This document shows positions 25,436 through 36,100 of a DNA stretch of 64,000 nucleotides, piece by piece. The notes beneath the pieces are model-generated. The model searched no databases. It saw only the letters and a program-made list of their open reading frames with translations, and had not been told where the DNA came from. This DNA is from Microglena sp. YARC (lineage: Eukaryota > Chlorophyta > Chlorophyceae > Chlamydomonadales > Chlamydomonadaceae). Each line of letters starts with the position of its first letter. Position 1 is the stretch's first letter. A program made the position numbers and the translations under genes. The stretch is taken from NCBI GenBank assembly GCA_022414725.1, contig CM039463.1, positions 39,945,884-40,009,883 of the forward strand, given 5' to 3'.

Positions 25436-26598
25436 GGGTCTATTACAAGGATATGACGAGTCAGGATCTTGGAGAGGACAGTGGGACAATGACGCTGAAC
25501 CTATTTACGTCCTCCAAAGGCTTCCCACTGGTGGACACGCAGAACAGTAATTTAAGGAAGCCCCCAAGATCAAGATTGAAGAGCTCGCAGAATATCGAGG
25601 CAAACTGGGCGGCTGTCTGGAAGACTATTCATAACGAGAAGCCCGCGAGGTGACGTCCTTGCAGGCCACATGGCCGATGGTCCTGTACAAACCCGCCGGT
25701 GACGACCGTGCAGGACCCGTAGCTGATGTCCGTGTACGACACGCAACGGAGGACCTTCTAGAACCAGCAGCGCGATGACCAGCAGCCGATGGATGAACCA
25801 GCAGCCGATGGCCATCCCATGCCCAGTCCTTCAAACATATTGCCGAGAAGCTTCGTGAAACTTGGGAAGCCAGCAATTAAGTGGTGGACTGATTTCTTCA
25901 ACGTTGAGAAGAGTTATTGGAAGCACTCAACCCAGATGATGCTGTGACTGGGGAGTACCGAAAGACCAACATTTTGTCGAACTTCCCATCGGAGTTGTCA
26001 GCAACCAGTCGTGTTCTGACACAGTCTGAGAAACAATGGCCAAGCGCTTGATAGCAGCATTGGATTGACTTGTCCATGGAAGTGTCAGACATTTTACCTG
26101 CAAGTAACGAGATTGCAAGACTATGAAGGTCGCACACACTTTGGAGACTAATATGGAAAGGCCAGAGGAAGGAGGATGTGTTTGTACTTATATTCTTCAC
26201 AAGGACGAAGCCGGATAGAAGAATAGCCTACGAGCCCCACTACTGATTTGGTTGTGTTGGTCATGTCGCTGTGGTCAAAGTACAATGGATGACTCTAGCG
26301 GATTGAGAGGATGGGACGTGGTGGAGGTCAAATCACTACCAGTGAATGGAGAAGGTGGAATGTGTGTATTTAAAGCCCTTGTACTAATGGGCTCAGAAGT
26401 TGGTGTACACTGAAACACAATACCCAACTTGGCCAGAAGATTGGATGAACCACAAGCGTGTGCCTATTACCAGTGGGGGTTAGGAGAAAAGCAACATGGA
26501 CGGGCGATATTTCCATTGACGCATTTCAATTTAGCTGCGAACCCACCAAGGGTATGAAGATCCAGAGAAAGTACCACACAAGCATGCTCCTAGCTTGT

Positions 26599-26802
26599 CC
26601 AATCCCATTGAGAAGGACACCAGGGCAGAGGCTGCTGCAATCGGATGGAGACAATGCAGACATTGCTGAGGAGGAGGAGATGGAGGAGGAGGAAGATGGG
26701 ATGGGGGACATGGAGGAGGAGAAGAGGAGGAAGAGGAGGGACGAGGAGGGGGGGAGGAGGAGGAGTAAGAATGTTTTGACACATAGCCGTTTTTTTAACT
26801 AA
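26599..26802 (+). pseudogene. Acidic/basic C-terminal end of the transposase-like gene
   Basis: Part of the open frame 26458-26802 (114 codons). After NADIAEEEEMEEEEDG comes MGDMEEEKRRKRRDEEGG, then a stop at 26800-26802. The purine-rich tract gaggaggaggagatgg at 26668 is mirrored by a pyrimidine tract on the plus strand at 18492-18545. The region lies about 350 bases inside the right terminus and is the homologous partner of 18492-18612. Acidic and basic tails are common in nuclear proteins, but no specific job can be assigned. Confidence 0.55.
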
Positions 26803-27119
26803 ATTAGAAAAATTAAATGAATTGTACTTCCGATTTTTATTGTAAGATGTAAAAAGCTGAATTCTGCTGCCGACTTATAACCGTCCGCTTTCCCTTTATT
26901 TACTTACAATTATAATTTGTACGACACGAATTGATGTTAACACTTTTGTTACAAATATGCATTTCAACGTTGTAACATTCGCAATATGTTACGTTTCTCC
27001 GTTCTTTCAAGCTCATTTCAAGCATATTTTGTCAAAATTGACTACAATCTTACGATTTTTATCGTAAGATTGCATTTGGAAAGCATCAAAAGACCCCCAA
27101 AAAGTGATTGTAAGATTGG
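26803..27119. other. AT-rich right flank of the transposon
   Basis: No open frame of note. It contains repeated attgtaagat-type half-sites (about 26843, 27107) and the strong palindrome at 27045-27072, matching the AT-rich palindromic left flank. Confidence 0.5.
27045..27072. promoter_or_regulatory. Subterminal palindrome (right), perfect 12-bp stem
   Basis: caatcttacgat and atcgtaagattg are exact reverse complements separated by tttt, 76 bases from the right end. It shares the tcttac/gtaaga core with the two left-end palindromes. It is a candidate transposase-binding or end-recognition site. Confidence 0.55.
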
Positions 27120-27148
27120 AAATCCGTTCGGAAGCAGGAACGCCCATT
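27120..27148 (-). repeat. Terminal inverted repeat, right
   Basis: Exact reverse complement of 17647-17675, ending ggaacgcccatt. Confidence 0.95.
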
Positions 27149-27152
27149 AGTA
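27149..27152. repeat. Target-site duplication (agta), right copy
   Basis: Matches 17643-17646; after it the satellite unit resumes with gctcggtattg. Confidence 0.88.
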
Positions 27153-30100
27153 GCTCGGTATTGTCACAATAGGGATCATACTCAGAAGCTTAGAGTATAG
27201 TAGCTCGGTATTGTTACAATAGGGATCATACTCAGTAGCTTAGAGTATAGTAGCTCGGTATTGTCACAATAGGGATCATACTCAGTAGCTTAGAGTATAG
27301 TTAGCTCGGTATTGTTACAATAGGGATCATACTCAGAAGCTTAGAGTATAGTAGCTCGGTATTGTTACAATAGAGATCATACTCAGTAGCTTAGAGTATA
27401 GTAGCTCGGTATTGTAACAATAGGGATCATACTCAGGAAGCTTAGAGTATAGTAGCTCGGTATTGGTTACGATAAGGATCATACTCAGAAGCTTAGAGTA
27501 TAGTAGCTCTGTATTGTTACAATAGGGATCCATACTCAGAAGCTTAGAGTATAGTAGCTCGGTAGTGTTACAATAGGGATCATACATTATACATAATAGC
27601 TTAGGGTATAGTAGCTCGGTATTTTTACAATAGGGATCATCCTAAGTAGCTTAGAGTATAGTAGTTCGTATTGTTACAATAGGGATCATACTCAGTGGCT
27701 TAGAGTTTAGTAGTTGGTATTGTTACAATAGGGATCAAACATTTATACTAAATAGCTTAGAGTATAGTAGCTCGGTATTGTTACAATAGGGATCATACTC
27801 AGTAGCTTAGAGTATAGTGGTTCGATATTGTTACAATAGGGATCATACTCAGAAGCTTGGAGTCTAGTAGCTCGGTATTGTCACAATAGGGATCACACTC
27901 AGACAGCTAAGAGTAGAGTAGCTCGGTATTGTTACAATAGGGATCATACTCAGAAGCTTAGAGTATAGTAGCTCGGGTATTGTTACAATAGGATCATACT
28001 CAGAAGCTTAGAGTATAGTAGCTTGGTATTGTTACAATAGGGATTATACTCAGAAGCTTAGAGTATAGTAGGCTCGGTATTGTCACAAATAGGGATCATA
28101 TTCAGAAGCTTAGAGTATAGTAGCTCGGTATTGTCACAATAGGGATCATACTCAGTAGCTTAGAGTATAGTAGTTCGGTATTGTTACAATAGGGATCATA
28201 CTTAGTAGCTTATAGTATAGTAGCTCGGTATTGTTACAATAAGGATCATACATTCATACCCAATAGCTTAGAGTATAGTAGCTCTGTATTGTTACATATA
28301 GGGATCATGAAGCTTAGAGTATAGTAGTTCGGTTATTGTTCCAATAGGGATCATACGGCTTATATGTCAGTAGTACAGAATAGGGATCATATTTCAGAAG
28401 TTAGTTAGCAGTATTAGATAGTATCTGTATTGTTACAATAGGGATCAACTCAGAGCTTTAGAGTACAAGTAGCTCGGTATTGTTATACAAAGGTATAGTA
28501 GCTGGTATTGTTACAGAGCATAGATCACATACTCAATAGCTAGAGTATAGTAGCTCGGTATTGTTACAATAGGGATCATACTCAGTAGCTTAGAGTTATA
28601 GTAAGCTCGTATTGTCACAAGTATAGGATTGTCAATAGGGATCACTGAGTATAGTAGCTCGTATTGACAATAGGGATCATACTCAGAAGCTTAAGTAGTA
28701 GGGTATTGTTACAATGGGATCATACTCAGTAATTTTAGAGTATAGTAGCTCGTATTGTTACAATAGGGGATCATACTCAGTTTAGAGTATAGTAGCTCGG
28801 TACAATAGGGATCATACTCAGAAGCTTAGAGTAAGTAGCTCGGTATTGTTACAATAGGATCATACTCAGAAGCTTAGAGTATAGTAGCTCGTATTGTTAC
28901 AATAGATCATACTCAGAAGCTTAGAGTATAGTAGTTGTCATAGTAGAGTATAGTAGCTCGGTATTGTTACATAAGGGATCATACTCAATAGCTTAGAGTA
29001 TAGTAGCTCGGTATTGTTACAATAGGGATCATACTCAGAAGCTTAGAGTATAGTAGCTCGGTATTGTTACAATAAGGATCATACTCAGAAGCTTAGAGTA
29101 TAGTAGCTCGGTATTGTTACAATAGGGATCATACTCAGAAGCTTAGAGTATAGTAGCTCGGTATTGTTACAATAGGGATCATACTCAGTAGCTTAGAGTA
29201 TAGTAGCTCGGTATTGTTACAATAGGGATCATACTCAGAAGCTTAGAGTATAGTAGCTCGGTATTGTTACAATAGGGATCATACTCAGATAGCTTAGAGT
29301 ATAGTAGCTCGTATTGTTACAATAGGGATCATACTCAGAAGCTTAGAGTATAGTAGCTCGGTATTGTTACACATAGGATCATACTCAGTAGCTTAGAGTA
29401 TAGTAGCTCGGTATTGTTACAATAGGGATCATACTCAGCTTAGAGTATAGTAGCTCGGTATTGTTACAATAGGGATCATACTCAGAAGCTTAGAGTATAG
29501 TAGCTCGGTATTGTTACAATAGGGATCATACTCAGAAGCTTAGAGTATAGTAGCTCGGTATTGTTACAATAGGGATCATACTCAATAGCTTAGAGTATAG
29601 TAGCTCGGTATTGTTACAATAGGGATCATACTCAGAAGCTTAGAGTATAGTAGCTCGGTATTGTTACAATAGGGATCATACTCAGAAGCTTAGAGTATAG
29701 TAGCTCGGTATTGTTACAATAGGGATCATACTCAGAAGCTTAGAGTATAGTAGCTCGGTATTGTTACAATAGGGATCATACTCAGAAGCTTAGAGTATAG
29801 TAGCTCGGTATTGTTACAATAGGGATCATACTCAGGCTTAGAGTATAGTAGCTTCGGTATTGTTACAATAGGGATCATACTCAGTAGCTTAGAGTATAGT
29901 AGCTCGGTATTGTTACAATAGGGATCATACTCAAAGCTTAGAGTATAGTAGCTCGGTATTGTTACAATAGGGATCATACTCAGTAGCTTAGAGTATAGTA
30001 AGCTCGGTATTGTTACAATAGGGATCATACTTCAGTTAAGCTTAGAGTATAGTAGCTCGGTATTGTTACAATAGGCTTAGATAAGTAGCATACTCAGTTA

Positions 30101-33100
30101 GCTTAGAGTATAGTAGCTCGGTATTGTTACAATAGGGATCATACTCAGAAGCTTAGAGTATAGTAGCTCGGTATTGTTACAATAGGGATCATACTCAGAA
30201 GCTTAGAGTATAGTAGCTCGGTATTGTTACAATAGGGATCATACTCAGAAGCTTAGAGTATAGTAGCTCGGTATTGTTACAATAAGGATCATACTCAGTA
30301 GCTTAGAGTATAGTAGCTCGGTATTGTTACAATAGGGATCATACTCAGAAGCTTAGAGTATAGTAGCTCGGTATTGTTACAATAGGGATCATACTCAGAA
30401 GCTTAGAGTATAGTAGCTCGGTATTGTTACAATAGGGATCATACTCAATAGCTTAGAGTATAGTAGCTCGGTATTGTTACAATAGGGATCATACTTCAAT
30501 AGCTTAGAGTATAGTAGCTCGGTATTGTTACAATAGGGATCATACTCAGATAGCTTAGAGTATAGTAGCTCGGTATTGTTACAATAGGGATCATACTCAG
30601 AAGCTTAGAGTATAGTAGCTCGGTATTGTTACAATAGGGATCATACTCAAAGCTTAGAGTATAGTAGCTCGGTATTGTTACAATAGGGATCATACTCAGA
30701 AGCTTAGAGTATAGTAGCTCGGTATTGTTACAATAGGGATCATACTCAGAAGCTTAGAGTATAGTAGCTCGGTATTGTTACAATAGGGATCATACTCAGA
30801 AGCTTAGAGTATAGTAGCTCGGTATTGTTACAATAGGGATCATACTCAGAAGCTTAGAGTATAGTAGCTCGGTATTGTTACAATAGGGATCATACATCAG
30901 AAGCTTAGAGTATAGTAGCTCGGTATTGTTACAATAGGGATCATACTCAATAAGCTTAGAGTATAGTAGCTCGGTATTGTTACAATAGGGATCATACTCA
31001 ATAGCTTAGAGTATAGTAGCTCGGTATTGTCAATAGGGATCATACTCAGTAGCTTAGAGTATAGTAGCTCGGTATTGTTACAATAGGGATCATACTCAGA
31101 AGCTTAGAGTATAGTAGCTCGGTATTGTTACAATAGGGATCATACTCAATAGCTTAGAGTATAGTAGCTCGGTATTGTTACAATAGGGATCATACTCAGA
31201 AGCTTAGAGTATAGTAGCTCGGTATTGTTACAATAGGGATCATACTCAGATAGCTTAGAGTATAGTAGCTCGGTATTGTTACAATAGGGATCATACTCAG
31301 AGCTTAGAGTATAGTAGCTCGGTATTGTTACAATAGGGATCATACTCAGAAGCTTAGAGTATAGTAGCTCGGTATTGTTACAATAGGGATCATACTCAGT
31401 AGCTTAGAGTATAGTAGCTCGGTATTGTTACAATAGGGATCATACTTCAGAAGCTTAGAGTATAGTAGCTCGGTATTGTTACAATAGGGATCATACTCAG
31501 TAAGCTTAGAGTATAGTAGCTCGGTATTGTTACAATAGGGATCATACTCAGAAGCTTAGAGTATAGTAGCTCGGTATTGTTACAATAGGGATCATACTCA
31601 GTAGCTTAGAGTATAGTAGCTCGGTATTGTTACAATAGGGATCATACTCAGAAGCTTAGAGTATAGTAGCTCGGTATTGTTACAATAGGGATCATACTCA
31701 GATAGCTTAGAGTATAGTAGCTCGGTATTGTTACAATAGGGATCATACTCAGAAGCTTAGAGTATAGTAGCTCGGTATTGTTACAATAGGGATCATACTC
31801 AGAAGCTTAGAGTATAGTAGCTCGGTATTGTTACAATAGGGATCATACTCAGTAGCTTAGAGTATAGTAGCTCGGTATTGTTACAATAGGGATCATACTC
31901 AGTAGCTTAGAGTATAGTAGCTCGGTATTGTTACAATAGGGATCATACTCATATAGCTTAGAGTATAGTAGCTCGGTATTGTTACAATAGGGATCATACT
32001 CAGAAGCTTAGAGTATAGTAGCTCGGTATTGTTACAATAGGGATCATACTCAAAGCTTAGAGTATAGTAGCTCGGTATTGTTACAATAGGGATCATACTC
32101 AGAAGCTTAGAGTATAGTAGCTCGGTATTGTTACAATAGGGATCATACTCAGAAGCTTAGAGTATAGTAGCTCGGTATTGTTACAATAGGGATCATACTC
32201 AGGCTTAGAGTATAGTAGCTCGGTATTGTTACAATAGGGATCATACTCAGAAGCTTAGAGTATAGTAGCTCGGTATTGTTACAATAGGGATCATACTCAG
32301 AAGCTTAGAGTATAGTAGCTCGGTATTGTTACAATAGGGATCATACTCAAAGCTTAGAGTATAGTAGCTCGGTATTGTTACAATAGGGATCATACTCAAA
32401 GCTTAGAGTATAGTAGCTCGGTATTGTTACAATAGGGATCATACTCAATAAGCTTAGAGTATAGTAGCTCGGTATTGTTACAATAGGGATCATACTCAGA
32501 AGCTTAGAGTATAGTAGCTCGGTATTGTTACAATAGGGATCATACTCAATAGCTTAGAGTATAGTAGCTCGGTATTGTTACAATAGGGATCATACTCAGT
32601 AAGCTTAGAGTATAGTAGCTCGGTATTGTTACAATAGGGATCATACTCAATAGCTTAGAGTATAGTAGCTCGGTATTGTTACAATAGGGATCATACTCAG
32701 AAGCTTAGAGTATAGTAGCTCGGTATTTTTACAATAGGGATCATACTCAGTAGCTTAGAGTATAGTAGCTCGGTATTGTTACAATAGGGATCATACTCAG
32801 AAGCTTAGAGTATAGTAGCTCGGTATTGTTACAATAGGGATCATACTCAGAAGCTTAGAGTATAGTAGCTCGGTATTGTTACAATAGGGATCATACTCAA
32901 TAGCTTAGAGTATAGTAGCTCGGTATTGTTACAATAGGGATCATACTCAGTAGCTTAGAGTATAGTAGCTCGGTATGATTACAATAGGGATCATACTCAT
33001 AGCTTAGAGTATAGTAGCTCGGTATTGTTACAATAGGGATCATACTCAGCTTAGAGTATAGTAGCTCGGTATTGTTACAATAGGATCATACTCAGAAGCT

Positions 33101-36100
33101 TAGAGTATAGTAGCTCGGTATTGTTACAATAGGGATCATACTCAGATAGCTTAGAGTATAGTAGCTCGGTATTGTACAATAGGGATCATACTCAGAAGCT
33201 TAGAGTATAGTAGCTCGGTATTGTTACAATAGGGATCATACTCAATAGCTTAGAGTATAGTAGCTCGGTATTGTTACAATAGGGATCATACTCAGAAGCT
33301 TAGAGTATAGTAGCTCGGTATTGTTACAATAGGGATCATACTCAGAAGCTTAGAGTATAGTAGCTCGTATTGTTACAATAGGGATCATACTCAGAAGCTT
33401 AGAGTATAGTAGCTCGGTATTGTTACAATAGGGATCATACTCAGAAGCTTAGAGTATAGTAGCTCGGTATTGTTACAATAAGGATCATACTCAGAAGCTT
33501 AGAGTATAGTAGCTCGGTATTGTTACAATAGGGATCATACTCATAAGCTTAGAGTATAGTAGCTCGGTATTGTTACAATAGGGATCATACTCAGAAGCTT
33601 AGAGTATAGTAGCTCGGTATTGTTACAATAGGGATCATACTCAGAAGCTTAGAGTATAGTAGCTCGGTATTGTTACAATAGGGATCATACTCAAAGCTTA
33701 GAGTATAGTAGCTCGGTATTGTTACAATAGGGATCATACTCAGAAGCTTAGAGTATAGTAGCTCGGTATTGTTACAATAGGGATCATACTCAGAAGCTTA
33801 GAGTATAGTAGCTCGGTATTGTTACAATAGGGATCATACTCACTTAGAGTATAGTAGCTCGGTATTGTTACAATAGGGATCATACTCAAAGCTTAGAGTA
33901 TAGTAGCTCGGTATTGTTACAATAGGGATCATACTCAGAAGCTTAGAGTATAGTAGCTCGGTATTGTTACAATAGGGATCATACTCAGAAGCTTAGAGTA
34001 TAGTAGCTCGGTATTGTTACAATAGGGATCATACTCAGAAGCTTAGAGTATAGTAGCTCGGTATTGTTACAATAGGGATCATACTCAGAAGCTTAGAGTA
34101 TAGTAGCTCGGTATTGTTACAATAGGGATCATACTCAGCTTAGAGTATAGTAGCTCGGTATTGTTACAATAGGGATCATACTCAGAAGCTTAGAGTATAG
34201 TAGCTCGGTATTGTTACAATAGGGATCATACTCAGAAGCTTAGAGTATAGTAGCTCGGTATTGTTACAATAGGGATCATACTCAGAAGCTTAGAGTATAG
34301 TAGCTCGGTATTGTTACAATAGGGATCATACTCAGATAGCTTAGAGTATAGTAGCTCGGTATTGTTACAATAGGGATCATACTCAAAGCTTAGAGTATAG
34401 TAGCTCGGTATTGTTACAATAGGGATCATACTCAGAAGCTTAGAGTATAGTAGCTCGGTATTGTTACAATAGGGATCATACTCAGAAGCTTAGAGTATAG
34501 TAGCTCGGTATTGTTACAATAGGGATCATACTCAGAAGCTTAGAGTATAGTAGCTCGGTATTGTTACAATAGGGATCATACTCAGAAGCTTAGAGTATAG
34601 TAGCTCGGTATTGTTACAATAGGGATCATACTCAGAAGCTTAGAGTATAGTAGCTCGGTATTGTTACAATAGGGATCATACTCAGAAGCTTAGAGTATAG
34701 TAGCTCGGTATTGTTACAATAGGGATCATACTCAGAGCTTAGAGTATAGTAGCTCGGTATTGTTACAATAGGGATCATACTCAAAGCTTAGAGTATAGTA
34801 GCTCGGTATTGTTACAATAGGGATCATACTCAGAAGCTTAGAGTATAGTAGCTCGGTATTGTTACAATAGGGATCATACTCAGAAGCTTAGAGTATAGTA
34901 GCTCGGTATTGTTACAATAGGGATCATACTCAGAAGCTTAGAGTATAGTAGCTCGGTATTGTTACAATAGGGATCATACTCAGTAGCTTAGAGTATAGTA
35001 GCTCGGTATTGTTACAATAGGGATCATACTCAGAAGCTTAGAGTATAGTAGTTCGGTATTGTTACAATAGGGATCATACTCAGTAGCTTAGAGTATAGTA
35101 GCTCGGTATTGTTACAATAGGGATCATACTCAGAAGCTTAGAGTATAGTAGCTCGGTATTGTTACAATAGGGATCATACTCAGAAGCTTAGAGTATAGTA
35201 GCTCGGTATTGTTACAATAGGGATCATACTCAGAAGCTTAGAGTATAGTAGCTCGGTATTGTTACAATAGGGATCATACTCAGAAGCTTAGAGTATAGTA
35301 GCTCGGTATTGTTACAATAGGGATCATACTCAGAAGCTTAGAGTATAGTAGCTCGGTATTGTTACAATAGGGATCATACTCAAAGCTTAGAGTATAGTAG
35401 CTCGGTATTGTTACAATAGGGATCATACTCAGTAGCTTAGAGTATAGTAGCTCGGTATTGTTACAATAGGGATCATACTCAGAAGCTTAGAGTATAGTAG
35501 CTCGGTATTGTTACAATAGGGATCATACTCAGAAGCTTAGAGTATAGTAGCTCGGTATTGTTACAATAGGGATCATACTCAGAAGCTTAGAGTATAGTAG
35601 CTCGGTATTGTTACAATAGGGATCATACTCAGAAGCTTAGAGTATAGTAGCTCGGTATTGTTACAATAGGGATCATACTCAGAAGCTTAGAGTATAGTAG
35701 CTCGGTATTGTTACAATAGGGATCATACTCAGAAGCTTAGAGTATAGTAGCTCGTATTGTTACAATAGGGATCATACTCAGAAGCTTAGAGTATAGTAGC
35801 TCGGTATTGTTACAATAGGGATCATACTCAGAAGCTTAGAGTATAGTAGCTCGGTATTGTTACAATAGGGATCATACTCAGAAGCTTAGAGTATAGTAGC
35901 TCGGTATTGTTACAATAGGGATCATACTCAAAGCTTAGAGTATAGTAGCTCGGTATTGTTACAATAGGGATCATACTCAGAAGCTTAGAGTATAGTAGCT
36001 CGGTATTGTTACAATAGGGATCATACTCAGAAGCTTAGAGTATAGTAGCTCGGTATTGTTACAATAGGGATCATACTCAGAAGCTTAGAGTATAGTAGCT

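Larger units (their letters stand above)
24331..26802 (+). pseudogene. Broken intron-containing transposase-like gene (resembles DUF7869 proteins)
   Basis: Segments in order resemble eukaryotic proteins carrying the DUF7869 domain, which looks like an RNase H-fold (DDE-type) transposase core; that comparison is from memory. Near 24376 a motif equivalent to DGMD-NKKTNLPQ is split by a small deletion and frameshift. After an intron come GRGFIGYWALPFYSQ, QMDNAAKNNKN (24760-24792) and, across another one-base shift near 24875, GHTHSNLDQKYS. These give the three acidic clusters expected of the core. Exon 2 ends at 25152. Downstream pieces (IYVLQRLPTGG near 25500; a Trp-rich piece near 25880) lie in changing frames with stops, and the 3' end (26458-26802) encodes a Glu/Asp-rich then Arg/Lys-rich tail. 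At least four frame breaks are visible. This is the only candidate for the element's own transposase. Confidence 0.6.
17647..27148. mobile_element. 9.5-kb TIR DNA transposon, superfamily unassigned
   Basis: Bounded by perfect 29-bp terminal inverted repeats (starting aatgggcgttcctgcttccg) and a 4-bp duplication of satellite sequence. From left to right it holds subterminal palindromes, a minus-strand coding-like repeat region, a 78-bp minisatellite in plus orientation, a short arm, a unique centre, the inverted arm, the minisatellite inverted, and a broken plus-strand gene resembling DUF7869 transposase-like proteins that ends in an acidic tail. The internal inverted repeat covers about 19.87-22.15 kb against 22.68-24.06 kb. 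A 4-bp duplication is reported for Sola, Ginger and some Academ elements, but the ends and the gene do not let me choose among them. Perfect TIRs and duplication suggest a fairly recent insertion, while the transposase-like gene is broken, so this copy may have moved with enzyme supplied from elsewhere. Confidence 0.85.

Noticed and set aside
25570..25876. Arg/Ser-rich minus-strand frames opposite the transposase-like gene.
   Set aside because: They are antisense to a GC-rich repetitive part of the broken gene and show no domain; treated as shadows.
17643..27152. Assigning the 9.5-kb element to piggyBac, PIF/Harbinger or CACTA.
   Set aside because: The duplication is agta, not TTAA or a 3-bp TWA, and the ends do not start CACTA. 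The candidate enzyme does not look like those transposases.
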